Notes: a model not told the origin generated them from the sequence alone. A stretch of 64,000 nt of DNA from Trachythela sp. YZ-2020 (GCA_016169945.1 JADLSH010000082.1:1240001-1304000), one strand, 5' to 3'; numbered from the stretch's first letter, positions 44,121 to 55,501 are shown. A program made the numbers and translations.

Positions 44121-46193
44121 TTGATAGAAGACAATTTTGATCCAGTTCAAGCGTACACGGAGTTTCATGATACCTATTCGAACATTTATAATAATTGTTT
44201 CCCAATAAGAACAGTAAAAAGTAACTCTAAAATCTGTAAGCCTTGGATTTCTAAGGGCCTTAGGAAGTCCATAAATAAGAAAAACAAATTATATAAGCAA
44301 TTTTTACAAAATCGAATAACTGAAAGTAAATATAAGATTTATAAAAATAAATTAACACATTCTATTAGAATCGCAAAACGCATTTATTTTGATAAGAAAC
44401 TCACTGATAAAGCAAATATGAAAGAAACATGGAAAATATTAAACAGCATTATTAATAGGAAATCTTCAAGACCTAGATTGAACGCTGTCTTTAAACGAGA
44501 TGGAAGGGAAATATCGAATCCTATAGAAATTGCCAATAATTTTTGTGACTATTTTAGTAATGTAGGACCCTCGCTAGCTAGGAAAATTCCAGCATCCCCG
44601 GTTCCTACTGAATCATTCCTTTCCGGGGAATTCCCAAATTCTATTTTTCTCCAGCCTGTATTAGAAAATGAAATCAGACTTATTGTCAAAGCCTTTCCAT
44701 CTGGAAAAGCTGCAGGTTATGATAACATTTCAATGTCTGTCATTAAATTATCTATTGACTTAATTTCAAGACCTTTAACACACATCTTGAACTTGTCTCT
44801 GTCGAGAGGGATCGTTCCGGATAAAATGAAAATAGCTAAAGTTATTCCTTTGTATAAGGCTGAGGACAAATCCATTTTTAGTAACTATAGACCTGTTTCC
44901 ATTTTACCTGCATTTTCAAAAATTTTAGAGAAAGTATTTTATAATAGGTTATTAAAATATTTAAACAAACATAACATTTTATGTGCTAACCAATATGGTT
45001 TTAGAAAGGGCCACTCAACGTTGTTGGCTCTTGTTGATTTGTACGATAAAATTTCTGAGGCAATCGATAAAAAAGAATTCGCTGTTGGAATTTTCCTGGA
45101 CTTATCTAAAGCTTTCGATACGGTGGACCATAGCATTCTGTTTGCAAAACTGGAATGGTATGGTGTTCGTGGCATAGCGCTGAACTGGATCAAAAGCTAT
45201 TTTTCTGACCGGAAGCAATTTGTTCAGGTTGATGACTCGTCTTCTACCATGAAGTCTATAACATGTGGAGTACCACAGGGATCAATCCTAGGTCCGTTGT
45301 TGTTTCTGATATATATTAATGACATATGCAATGTTTCAAGTTTGGCAAAATTAATCTTATTTGCTGATGACACAAATTTATTCTTTTCCCATGCAAATCC
45401 GGTGCACTTGATTAATGTTATCAACCAAGAGCTGGAAAAAATTTCGATTTGGCTTCGAGTGAACAAATTATCTTTAAATGTAGATAAAACCAAATTTATG
45501 ATTTTCAGTCCTAGACAAAAAAGGCTGCAATCGGACTTCAGGGTGGTATTAAATGATAGAGAAATTAGTCAAGTTGAAGAAGTTGTTTTCCTGGGGGTTG
45601 TTTTAGATGAACACCTTTCCTGGAAATCTCACATTAACCATGTGTCAAATAAGATTTCCAAATCAATAGGAATCATGCGTAAATCTAGTTTCTTTCTTTT
45701 AAAGCATTCCTTGTTAACATTGTACTACTCAATGGTGTACCCATACTTACAATATTGTAATATTGTTTGGGCGTCCACATATTCGTCTAATTTATCTCGT
45801 TTGGTGATTCTTCAAAAACGTGTTGTTAGAATTATAAATAATAGTAGATTTGACTCCCCTACAGGTTTGATCTTTAAGAATTTTCAGCTATTAAAATTTA
45901 ATGATATCCATAAATTACAAACAGGACAGTTTATGTTTTCGTATGAACATAACCTGTTGCCAGGGCATTTCGGAAGTATGTTTTACATTAATAAGCAAGT
46001 ACATAATTATGACACTAGGAGAGCCAATGAATTTCACATTATAACACCTAGAACAAATATACGACAATTTTCAATAAAGTATCAAGGTCCATTCCTTTAC
46101 AACAGTTTGGATAAGTACATTGTAAATAGTAAATCGCTTTCTTGTTTTGCAAAGAAATTAAAAACTCACTTTTGCTCACTGTATATCAACTAA
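44121..46193 (+). CDS. LINE reverse transcriptase with C-terminal domain, 690 codons
   Basis: The frame is open from about 44060 (the nominal first codon at 44121 is TTG), so it was part of one ORF with the endonuclease. The linker has CKPWISKGLRKSI. RT blocks in order: GYDNISMSVIK (~aa 200), YRPVSILPAFSKILEKV (~250), NQYGFRKGHST (~290), FLDLSKAFDTVDH (~327, first catalytic Asp), CGVPQGSILGPLLFLIYIND (~385), LFADDTNLF (~414, catalytic DD), WLRVNKLSLNVDKTKFM. The thumb follows with FLGVVLDEHLSWKSHI and YLQYCNIVW. All catalytic positions are intact. The enzyme would make cDNA at nicked target DNA. Without the endonuclease N-terminus this copy is not autonomous. Confidence 0.93.
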   Translation: MIEDNFDPVQAYTEFHDTYSNIYNNCFPIRTVKSNSKICKPWISKGLRKSINKKNKLYKQFLQNRITESKYKIYKNKLTHSIRIAKRIYFDKKLTDKANMKETWKILNSIINRKSSRPRLNAVFKRDGREISNPIEIANNFCDYFSNVGPSLARKIPASPVPTESFLSGEFPNSIFLQPVLENEIRLIVKAFPSGKAAGYDNISMSVIKLSIDLISRPLTHILNLSLSRGIVPDKMKIAKVIPLYKAEDKSIFSNYRPVSILPAFSKILEKVFYNRLLKYLNKHNILCANQYGFRKGHSTLLALVDLYDKISEAIDKKEFAVGIFLDLSKAFDTVDHSILFAKLEWYGVRGIALNWIKSYFSDRKQFVQVDDSSSTMKSITCGVPQGSILGPLLFLIYINDICNVSSLAKLILFADDTNLFFSHANPVHLINVINQELEKISIWLRVNKLSLNVDKTKFMIFSPRQKRLQSDFRVVLNDREISQVEEVVFLGVVLDEHLSWKSHINHVSNKISKSIGIMRKSSFFLLKHSLLTLYYSMVYPYLQYCNIVWASTYSSNLSRLVILQKRVVRIINNSRFDSPTGLIFKNFQLLKFNDIHKLQTGQFMFSYEHNLLPGHFGSMFYINKQVHNYDTRRANEFHIITPRTNIRQFSIKYQGPFLYNSLDKYIVNSKSLSCFAKKLKTHFCSLYIN

Positions 46194-46727
46194 TTAACAT
46201 ATCTGTATTCATAACTTTGATAATACATATTATTTTTTTCGTAATTAAAAATTAGAAATAAGAGGAGGTTTGATATTAAATAAGCCTAATGGTTTCAAAT
46301 CAAACCTCGTCACATGATACTATTTGTAAATTATACTTTATTATAACTTATCTTATATACTATTGTAATTTACTCTATAATTTAATGCTGTATATAACAA
46401 TTTGGTGACAATTAAATTCATTCATTCATTCATTCTGGTATAGGCTATCAGCAATGCGAAATTCTTGTGTTGTTGTACTCAAGTTCAAATTCGGATTAAT
46501 ACCCTGCCAAATGTTCGCTAGTATTCGTGAAATTTCGAGCAAATTAATCTTCCCAGTGCTAGAAGAAACCTTTATGAACGTTAGGGAGTCGACTTTCGTT
46601 TCATCTATCCTCGTATAGAGTGAGAAAAAGTATAAAAAATACGGAGCGTGAAAAAATCCACCCGCTCGGAAAAGATATACTTAAATGCTTTATAGGATCA
46701 AACTACCTGGGAAATATAACAAGAACT

Positions 46728-46815
46728 TCGACGTTTCGAGCGAAGACTCTTCGTCTCTAACTTCCTGAGTAACTAACATCCAGACGAAGTGCCTTTGCTC
46801 GATACGTCGAAGTTA
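46728..46815. repeat. Hairpin of CTTCGACGTTTCGAGC type
   Basis: 'aacttcgacgtttcgagcga' followed by 'agactcttcgtct' faces 'agacgaagtgcctttgctcg' and 'atacgtcgaagtta'. It lies at the 3' boundary of the minus-strand LINE fragment that starts near 46820. Confidence 0.7.
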
Positions 46816-46819
46816 TTGT

Positions 46820-47750
46820 TATAATAATATTTATTTTTATCCATCTTTAATGTAAAAATACAATGGATTTACAACTATATTTTATTTATAAATATTGTTT
46901 ATAACAATGAGTTTGCGCAAGGGATAAACGACAGTTCGTATCTTTTAGTATTAGAGAAAACGTGTGGGAGGATTTTTGGCGTTCTTAGGTCATAATTGTT
47001 TATTACTAAGTTAGGGATATATTTCCTGCATGGATGCATTTCATCGCTACCGATCTTTTTGTACTCGTAAATGCCCGACGCTGTTTGAGAGTTTGAAGCG
47101 AACAACTTGGTTACCACAGAATTATCATACTTCTAACCTGGATATTCTTCAGCTCGTCAATTAGGTACTGTGGTAGAGCACCTCATATAGGTGCTGCGTA
47201 TTCCAACATATGTCTTATTTTAAGCCCACTTTATTCTGTAAATTGGGGAAAAAAAGTTTCTTTTATGAGATAATTCCATTTAAGGTCATCTTTAATCCAG
47301 ACACCCAGCAGTTCACTATTTCTATCTTATCACTACCAATCATAAGTGGTGGTGGCTCAGGAATTGCATCTTTAAAGCAGATCCACGTGTATTAGCTAGG
47401 TCTTTTTGGCGTTAAATTTCGTCTCGTTTCTAAATGCTCAGTTATTCATTGCGTCAAGTGCTTCTTGCATGTGACTGGTAGAACCATAGGGAATCACTTC
47501 ATCTTGAGTGCAATCGTCGGCAAATTTGTACGCGTTGATATCTAAATGGTTAGCGATGCAATCTTCAAGGTCATTCACATGGACTTTAAACAATATGGCA
47601 TAGCCATGCAGATCTCCTGAAGGGCATGACCTTGTGGATGACAGGACACCTCCCAGATTCACTTGTTGATTCCTCGCGTCTTGAAAGCTCCGCGTCCATA
47701 GCCAAGAGCACTTCGACACGTTCATTTCAGCGAGTTTTCTTAGAAGTATT
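46820..47750 (-). mobile_element. LINE fragment with FADD reverse-transcriptase box, minus strand
   Basis: The minus frame at 47438-47725 reads VHVNDLEDCIANHLDINAYK then FADDCTQDEVIPYGSTSHM, the palm of a non-LTR RT including its catalytic Asp pair. Further left, other frames read CWVSGLK-like pieces of the thumb, with stops. The 3' end (46822-46870) is TTACATTAAAGATGGATAAA then AT-rich tail, the same as at 39420. Confidence 0.75.
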
Positions 47751-47859
47751 CGTGGTCCCCCACCCCAACAGCAGCTACAGCAGCGTCCGGAATGTTTGAA
47801 TTTAGCCAGGACTCTGTAATTTTGACCAAAAAGGGATTATTCAGGGCAGCAATACCAGA

Positions 47860-48411
47860 TTATATGGCATGTGTTAGTAAGGAGTATACAGTAGATGGAA
47901 TTAAGCAGGCAATTGATGATTCGCATGTTTTAATTTTGATAGCTAGTAGTAAAGCTATTTTATTGAGATTACTATTCGAATTGCTGAGTCGTAAACGATC
48001 TGAGATTATAACTGGAAAAGGGTAATATTTATTAATATTTTGAATATTACCAGTCACGTTCACGCTTTTGTGATTTGTTGTACCAAAATGAGATGGTTTC
48101 CCATTACTCTGTTCGGTGTGCATGGGTGTGTCTGGATTGGACTTGTTTTTGAGATTTAAGTTTTTCAAGAGAGTTTCATTTCCCTTTGTTAAACGATTAA
48201 GTATGGTAGTTTGCGACATTTTACGAATTCTTGAATTCAGGGATATTATTCTTAGGTTGATGAGTTGAACTACATTCAACTTTATTGGCATGGCCGCGCA
48301 AATAATTAGTGACGTGACTCGAATAGGTCGCTCCCCTCGCGTGGGCAAAGCGAACGTAATGGAAAACAAATAATCGAAAACAATCTTTAATAAGACAGAA
48401 GCCCATGACAT
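47860..48411 (-). other. Unrecognised 183-codon minus frame
   Basis: ATG at about 48409. It opens MSWASVLLKIVFDYLFSITF, hydrophobic enough for a signal anchor, then a Ser/Asn/Lys-rich remainder with no domain I recognise. A second frame overlaps it on the same strand (48221-48406) and a 77-codon plus frame (47792-48025) overlaps its end. It is next to a LINE fragment and may be repeat-derived. Confidence 0.25.
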
Positions 48412-48929
48412 TTTAAAACCATTTTTAGCTTCAGTAGATGATTTCTACAAATCAATATACGTTGAAACATCATTTAAAGAAATCAACACATTTTGCGATC
48501 CGCAATCGCTTTTCGTGTATTGCCACGCGAACGTCCCGCACAAATCACGATGTCGGTGACATTGAAATCACGACAACCAATGAATTTCGTTATCTTGTTC
48601 GATTTCTCTAGGGTCATGCCCACCGCTTAATCTGCGAACGGGCATACTGTGTGTTCGTGATAGCGTTAGCCAGAAAACAGCTTAATACCCAGGCTCCAAT
48701 GGCGACTGCAACTGAATATAGACAGAGCAGCCCGGTCGTGCTCGATTCAGTCCTAAATTGTATTAAAACTTTGATATTGTTAAAAAATAGACAAATTTAC
48801 CTTCTAAGAGAGAGAAATAAACAAAATCTGCAGCTTACGTGATTGTCGATATACTTTCAATTTCATGATACGTAATTTAGTGACTCTACTAATGCCTGAA
48901 AAAAAGTAGAAGGCAAACTCGATCCGCGC
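48412..48929. other. No recognisable gene
   Basis: Nothing beyond a 63-codon plus frame at 48651-48842 without a domain. Confidence 0.35.
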
Positions 48930-49190
48930 TAGAAGGCCTTCTATCGGGTTCTGAAATTCGTCATCCCGGCCAATGTTAGCTTCAAATCCCGTTATCCCGC
49001 CATGCCTCATCCCGAGGACTAATATTAGAAGGTAATTGTAGATGGAATATTCGAACGAAAATTTATATACATTTTTTAGACCTAGCAAGGAGCAGTTGCG
49101 AAAAATCCAACTTAGGGCCTCTGCCAGGAATTAAACCCTGCGATTCCGGTGCAGCGCTCTAGAAAACTGAGCTACAGAGTCCAGTTGCTG
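48930..49190 (-). mobile_element. tRNA-derived SINE-like unit, inverted copy
   Basis: On the minus strand from 49187: GGACTCTGTAGCTCAG, an A-box-like D-arm, CACCGGAATCGCAGGG and TTTAATTCCTGGCAGAGG, the B-box/T-arm position. The first and last segments pair as a degraded acceptor stem (CTCTG/CAGAG). The body continues to 'gaggactaatattagaaggt'. Flanking homology with the direct copies goes beyond the tRNA-like head, so it is an inverted copy of the same longer unit. Confidence 0.7.
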
Positions 49191-49249
49191 AGCATTAATC
49201 GCAAGTTCGGAACATATGATGGGAGAGATGCGAGTATTAAGTTTCGTTC

Positions 49250-49800
49250 AAGTATTCCATCTACAAACACCTTCTAGTCTTAGTCCTATCAAACGAGATG
49301 CCGTGAGAAGAATCTTCCTATTTACCCATACCTAATACTGGCATCACTCCCATCATAGATACCGAACATGCGGTTAATGCTCAGCAACTGGACTCTGCAG
49401 CTCAGTTGGTTACAGTGATGGACCGGAATCGCAGGACCCATGTTCAATTCTTGCCAGAGGGCCTAAGTTGCATTTTTCGCAACTGCTCATGGCCAGGTCT
49501 AAAAATGTATATGAATTTTCGTTCGAGTATTCCATCTACAAACACCTTCTACTATTAGTCCTATCGAACGAGATACCGAGAAGAAAATCTTGATATTTAC
49601 CCATACCTAATACTGGCATCACTCCCATAATATATACCGAGCTAGTGGTTAATGCTTAGCAACTAGACTCTGTAGCTCAGTTGGTTAGAGTGTTACACCG
49701 GAATCGCAGGGCTGCAAGTTCAATTCTTGGCGGAGGGCTTAAGTTGCATTTTTCGCAACTGCTCCTGGCTAGGTCTAAGAAATGTATATAAATTTTCGTT
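49250..49800 (+). repeat. Two tandem tRNA-like units, ~275 bp period
   Basis: tRNA-like heads start at about 49391 (ACTCTGCAGCTCAGTTGG) and 49666 (GACTCTGTAGCTCAGTTGG). Each is followed by 'ggaatcgcagg', a TTCAATTCTTG B-box-like block, 'ttgcatttttcgcaactgct', then 'attttcgttcgagtattcca', 'aacaccttctactattagtc' and 'cataatatgataccg'-like sequence before the next unit. Acceptor and anticodon stems contain mismatches and the position before the putative anticodon is not U, so these are repeats, not functional tRNA genes. Confidence 0.75.
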
Positions 49801-49809
49801 CGAATATTT

Positions 49810-51543
49810 TAAACAGAAACACCTTCTACTATAGTAGGATACAATTCATAGAGTCCAACAACAGTATATGCCTCGAATAATCGTTCTCTAAATTTCAGCC
49901 ACGGAACATAATTTTCTCTTTGATTTGTCCTATGTTTGTTTCTGTAACTTTTCTCTGCATAGAAAATTTGAAAATACAGTTTAAGCGCATTGAAATCAAT
50001 CAAAATCTGGACTGCATATCTAATGTATAAGATGTTACGAAATCGTGTACTTACAGCTTGGAACGTGAAATTCAGAATATCAGTCGACTATTAAATTTCA
50101 CCGTCCTACCAAACGAGGAGGAGACGTCCATCAAATATTTCTTCGGGTTACAAACTTCGTCCATTACTTCACCGGTTGCGATTGAATTTGCCTCGTCTTC
50201 TTCATCTGACTCGAAATTGTATTCTTCAAGGAAAAAAGTACGCTGCTAATTCCATTTCTTCGTTTTAATCTGCTACTCAGCCTGAAGACAGGAGAAGTGT
50301 CTCAACGCAGTACCATACGACAGAACGCACTCACGCAATGAACGTATTTCCTCTTGTGCTCCATTGCCTGCTGGCAGTAGCTTGATATCAAGTACGTCGA
50401 TAAAACTTGCTTCCCGATCAGGCACTATATGCGACGACTTTGAGCTAGTTAGGGTTAGTAGCAGATAGGTGACCAGTTAGTTGTCCTTTTTAGAGATTTC
50501 TGAGACTACGGATTTTCCAGGGACGTTTCCTTCAGAACCATTCACCGATTTTGGTGACTTGTCGTATGAGTTTCGAATCACAGTTTCGTTAACACGAAGA
50601 ACATCCAGACATGATTTAACATGAAGAATTGCTTTAATCAAGGAAACATTGCTTGTATCTTTGGTATTTCTCGTGCTTGTCGTACACATAAAAGGTTATA
50701 TTTACAATTTGCCCATGACACTGAGTTGTTGGGTAGTGTGAACTAGAGTGGAGAATATTTTGATACATCCTGTCCAGGAATTGCAAAGTGAACATATATT
50801 ACACGATCAAACTCAACAGAGACCCCAGTTGGTTGATAAAACTGACAGGAAACTGCAGGTCCATCTTGACTTAAAAGAGTGGTTGAACTCACTCGCAAAT
50901 ACCTCCATGCTACTGGCAAATGATAAGGACGTAATTCTGTGTTTTTCTGATCTGTGAAAATTATTCTACCCTTGTATACAGCAATAGTGTTGACCGAAAA
51001 TGCTTCTTTTGACTGTATTTCTACAATGCGGGATTGTATTTCGAAACTCTGCAGCGAGACAATGTAATTCCAAAAACGAAATGGGAGTATTTAGACCATA
51101 AAAATAACTACGTCATCAAAATGGCTAATGTATCTTGCAAGTGACCTTCAGTGTAATTAATTTCTGCACAGCATCGCTTATTGGAATTCTTGCACAGAAA
51201 AAGTAGTTTACTAAAAGGCAACGCTAATTGGATGCGGGAAGGGCCGATCTTGCTGTTTTCACGACACTTGTCAAATTCTGGAACTTGCGTACGCCCAACA
51301 AACCCAAGCTGTTCAAGTTATATTGTTAGAGCTTTCTTAGTTAACGTCAGATCTGCCATGGGATCCTGTCTGATTTCTATTTTTGACATGCTCATTTTTT
51401 GGTTAAAATTCTCACATTTTCGTCCGTACATGCAGTACTTCAATATAAGATCTATTTCTCAAGGAAATAAGAAAGGATAATTAAAGGAGAAAAAACTGAG
51501 TTTAAAGGAAAGTTATGGTATTCTCACAACAAAACCTGGCTCC
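49810..51543. other. No recognisable gene; scattered short frames
   Basis: Frames at 49809-50003 (-), 50058-50249 (+), 50477-50689 (-), 50748-50957 (+) and 51181-51480 (+) show no domains. Minus-strand translation across 50250-50690 gives fairly long stop-poor pieces (for example SLRECVLSYGTALRHFSC) that could be an old gene fragment, unrecognised. Confidence 0.3.
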
Positions 51544-52140
51544 GTTTAGATGGGATATATAAAAAATTGTCTCTGAAAATGCAGGAAATCAAGCCACAGC
51601 GACTCAAGAATACAAAAATTTTCGGGGGGACAAGAATACAAACCCCCCCAGACCCCCCTTCACCTTCCCACACCTGTAATACACCACCTACTTGTTACGT
51701 CCCCTTTCGATGATGGCCCCCCCCACTAACGATTTCTTAAAAAAGGCCCTGATCATGGTTGAATTTAGCCATTTAGGGGTAAACCGCAATACTACAGTTG
51801 CCTTTATTATCACCTGAATGATAATGTTCTACTATATAACAAGTTTAGATGGGATATATAAAAATTGTCTCTGAAAATGCAGGAAATCAAGCCACAGCGA
51901 CTCAAGAATACAAAAATTTTCGGGGGGACAAGAATACAAACCCCCCCAGACCCCCCTTCACCTTCCCACACCTGTAATACACCACCTACTTGTTACGTCC
52001 CCTTTCGATGATGGCCCCCCCCACTAACGATTTCTTAAAAAAGGCCCTGATCATGGTTGAATTTAGCCATTTAGGGGTAAACCGCAATACTACAGTTGCC
52101 TTTATTATCACCTGAATGATAATGTTCTACTATTATATAA
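51544..52140. repeat. Near-identical 299 bp tandem duplication
   Basis: The block starting 'gtttagatgggatatata' at 51544 restarts at 51843. The only differences seen are two A residues in an A run and the junction sequence. Each copy carries 'aaaattttcggggggacaag' and C-rich blocks 'aaaccccccca', 'gacccccct'. Such identity suggests a recent event or an assembly artefact. Confidence 0.95.
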
Positions 52141-52299
52141 ATCCATTCGACTAAAATCCATTTGATTGGAATATTCAAAAGCTTCTCAACAAACATGTTC
52201 TTTTCTTTAAATTGCAAAAAAAAACAACTAATGAAGTTGTAGACGTCCAGGTCATGGAGAAACCAAGTTCTTTTTCTGAAACAATGATATTAAATTTAT

Positions 52300-52860
52300 C
52301 AAATCTTGCAGTGTAAAAACTGATAGGTTAAAACAACCAAAAAATAGGTTGTTTCAGTTGGTCTAGGACAACTAGACCAACTGAAATAGGTTATTTAAAT
52401 CGGTTGAAATAACTAAAATTAAATAGGTTAAAACAAACCATTCCAAGTAGTTACTTTAACGTATAATATATTGGTTATTTTAACAAATAATTAAATGGTT
52501 ATTTTGACAAATTACAAATATGTCATTATAACCCATTTCTTTGGGTTAAACCAAATAAGAAACATGGGTAGTTTTTACCTAAAATATATAGATCGTTTAG
52601 ACCAATAAATATTTGATCAATTTAACAAATAATATTTTGTTGATTTAACCAATAAGATTTGGTCAATACAGGTTCAACCTATAATTATTAGTTATAACAA
52701 CCGATAAATAACGGTTAAGGCCATGAGTCTAAGATAACCCATTTTCATTGGTTACACACAGTTGCTTCAACTAAAAAAATAGGTAAAAACTTAAGACGTA
52801 CATTTAACCTATTATGAAATAGGTCAAATCTACATTATACTGGAACACAAAATACTGAAT
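52300..52860. repeat. Degenerate field of GGTTA/TAACC motifs with a strong hairpin
   Basis: Variants of 'aaataggttaaaac', 'ggttattttaacaaataa' and 'ttgatttaaccaataa' recur in both orientations across 560 bp. At 52345-52395 'cagttggtctaggacaacta' and 'gaccaactgaaatagg' form a near-perfect hairpin (TTTCAGTTGGTCTAG). No coding. It resembles the subterminal part of a DNA transposon or an eroded satellite. Confidence 0.6.
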
Positions 52861-53901
52861 CAATATTTCCAATTTGGTAAAATCATTTATTTCCATATTT
52901 TAAAGTTGATACAAACTACATGTATAAACAAAGTTGGCTAACATTCTAAGATTCATTGCTACTTTGAGTTCAATGTTAGCTTTCTGTTCTCTTTACATTT
53001 AATATTACTACTATAATAATAAAACTAAAGAGTAAAGACTACATTTACATGTACATGGGCCGGGACAAATTCAGACTTGTAAAGTTGCAAAGTTTTGGTA
53101 CGGTCCCAAATATATTTGGAATTTATTGAAGCAAAGTCTAAACCAAACCAATAATAAGAAGCTTGGATCAAACAAGGAAGAGTACAAAGGTTGCATTGAC
53201 AGTCACAAATAATTCTGTTACTCTATTTAGAAGACAATGCCTTCGGCTTGGATAGACAAAACAATGATTGCATGATTGCAATATATGTACATGTATTGCA
53301 CATGCTCCAGTGTTAGGGTGCAGTACTGTATAGGATAGTATACTGCAAAAGCATTCTGTACGGCTAAAAGAGGATTTGTGACAGCCAACTCCGCTTGTGC
53401 ACTCTTGGTCTTACTTGATCTATTGCTTATCATAACGATCAATCAAATATAATGCAGTTCACACAGGTCTCTTATCTTGCCAAATATAAAATGTGTTAAA
53501 AACAGGAAAATATAGATTTTCTTACTGTGATCTTTGGGTACCTTGTTGCAAGCTGAAAAATCAGAGCATCGATTATGTTTCGCAAACTGAATTTGATTAC
53601 CACTATTTCAGTATTTCTTTGATAATTCCAGCGGCCCACAATAACCTTGATCAGTGTCTTTTTCACTTACATGTCAACTGAAAAATTGAAAATATATTAT
53701 TTACACAATATATTGCATGTTCTTATACTTAATGAAATTTCATTTTTTTAAATAGTATTCGCAATAAATAAGAGATACTATAAAAATAATTTTACAAGCA
53801 AAATAGGTCTCCTTATATTACCCCATTGATTAAAGTCAAACAATTCCCCCTTGACGAGTAAAAAATTAGAAAGTAGGGTACAATAAGGCGCATTGCAGCT
53901 T
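52861..53901. other. No gene; ends in a dispersed repeat interrupted by the BEL element
   Basis: Frames at 53227-53442 (-) and 53493-53681 (+) have no domains. The last 50 bases ('gacgagtaaaaaattagaaa' to 'cattgcagctt') match the left half of the repeat at 62895-62970. Confidence 0.45.
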
Positions 53902-54101
53902 TGACCCGAATTTGAGGAGTCCATCTGTGCGCAGGCTAGATGATGGGCAGAACAGGGGGGATAAAGATTGTATAAAACGAACACGAGGAAATACGTTGAA
54001 CGAGTGAATATAGGTTTAAATTTTGTATTTTATTTTATTATTTTTCTATTAAACGTAATTTTATGTACGTGTGAGTGTGTGCCGAGTAACGTGTCGGTAC
54101 A
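53902..54101 (+). repeat. BEL/Pao 5' LTR
   Basis: Pairs with 61663-61873. It contains 'gataaagattgtataaaacg', a possible TATA-like element, about 80 bp from its start. It lacks about 11 bp ('gaacaacgaac'-type segment) present in the 3' LTR. Several substitutions separate the two. Confidence 0.9.
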
Positions 54102-54122
54102 TTTGGGGCCGTGACCAGGATA
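54102..54122 (+). promoter_or_regulatory. Probable primer-binding site
   Basis: TTTGGGGCCGTGACCAGGAT directly follows the 5' LTR and begins TGG after one or two bases, as needed to pair with a tRNA 3' CCA end. The matching tRNA was not identified. Confidence 0.55.
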
Positions 54123-54228
54123 TTTACGAAGAAAAACGAACGAAATCGACAGGGAAGTACGTATATATTTTGGCGCCATTTTGGTTTATCATTTTCAATC
54201 TCGAATTAAGTCAAATACAACGAATATA

Positions 54229-55501
54229 ATGGTAGACGAAGGCAATGAACAAGTAGAGAATTTAGTAGAAGATACCGAACGTACGGAAACTGCAATACAA
54301 AAGGAAATTTCGAAGCTAGAGTACTATTTGGAGGGGCCAGACGGCTGCTGCTTCTTGAGCGAACGATGATAAGGGAAATTAAAAAACAACAATCAACAAT
54401 CATCCAAGCAACTTTAGCTTATTTCACAGCTTTTAGGATAGTTTAAAAATCAAATCGATAAACAATGGAAAAAAAGGACAATACTAACTACTCAGGTTCA
54501 GGTAGGAACAACCTGAGGATTTAGACTTTTTTGACTTTTTAGCGTCAAAAATATGAAAAACAGAGGAAAAAGAGCGTGGGAGAACAGCTAGAGAACTAAC
54601 AATTGAGAGACAAAGAGAGGATGATTTTAGAGAGAGAAAAGCGGAACGAAAATTATGGCAAGAAAACTCAAGCAGAGAACTGAAAGGGAGAAAGAATCCA
54701 CGGAAGCAAAAAAGGCAAGTTAAAAAGCAAAATTTTAAAAAAAACTGTGAAGACTTTCTTTCGTTTCGTTTACAGACTGTTTCTCTTTTCGAAACACATT
54801 CACAATCAACAAACAAACACGGATATTGAGGATGAGGAGAAATTTTGAGGAGTACATGAAGACCCGTTGGCAAATCTAAAACCAAAGACCCGAGGGTAAA
54901 AAACAGCATGAAACAGCATTTAAAACGGAATAAGGACAGAGAAGACAAGTTGGGAGAGGACATCAGACTAGTTCGCTGGCTCGTTCAAGCCAAAGTACCA
55001 AACGAAGGAGAACTAAGCAAGTTAAGGTAGTTATTGCCTGTAAAGTGGAAGGAGCAAGTTTGCGAGCCCTTCCGATGACAGGACTAAACAAGCTCCCGCA
55101 TATTAAACTGATACCTGAGTGACCCGACGACGAGGAAATGGGAGGACTGTTTGAAGAAACGGTTTGACACAACTTACAAAACTGGACTTTAGTTTGAAGA
55201 AGAACAGTGATGATTTGGCACTGCGTAGAAGAAAGAGTGGGACCAGGTGAGGCTGGAAGAAAGTGGAAAGTCAAAACCGAAGAGCCCTAAATGTGTCTTT
55301 TGCAAAGGCGAGCACTACCCGGACAGTTGGGTGGATGTTAAGGATTTAGATAGTCGCCGGAAGTTCTTTGCGAACAACAAATTATGCTATAATCGTAGTC
55401 AACCTGGCCATCGAACAAGTAATTGCCACGGGGGAGTTGTTTCAAATGCAAAGGGAAACACCATACAAGTTTACGTGAAGGGAAAAACGGTGCCATCCTA
55501 A
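54229..55501 (+). pseudogene. BEL/Pao gag region with zinc knuckle
   Basis: ATG at 54229 opens MVDEGNEQVENLVEDTE, typical acidic start, and stops at 54369. The region 54370-55240 has no long frame, i.e. many indels. Frame 55247-55501 recovers the C-terminal knuckle region: CVFCKGEHYPDSW, RRKFFANNKLCYN, PGHRTSNC, the Cys/His series typical of BEL/Pao gag. The usual second knuckle is not clear. The minus-strand frames across here are shadows. Confidence 0.75.

Larger units (their letters stand above)
43726..46440 (+). mobile_element. LINE (CR1/Jockey group), nearly complete from endonuclease to tail
   Basis: Frame 43726-44052 is the C-terminal half of the APE endonuclease; 44121-46193 is a full RT and C-terminal domain; the 3' UTR ends in AAATTCATTCATTCATTC at about 46415-46435. 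The 5' end is truncated within the endonuclease. The only obvious lesion in the coding part is a frameshift near 44035-44060. It is therefore the youngest-looking LINE in the window. Confidence 0.88.

Noticed and set aside
46728..46815. Possible hammerhead ribozyme in the CTTCGACGTTTCGAGC hairpin
   Set aside because: On the minus strand a CTCGAAACGTC-like segment is present, but the invariant CUGAUGA core could not be found; the nearest sequence reads CTCAGGA.
49666..49737. Possible functional tRNA gene
   Set aside because: A- and B-box-like blocks are present, but acceptor and anticodon stems have mismatches, the base before the putative anticodon is C rather than U, and the unit is part of a repeated 275 bp block.
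54484..55274. Minus-strand frames of 159 and 103 codons
   Set aside because: They are antisense shadows of the purine-rich BEL/Pao gag region.
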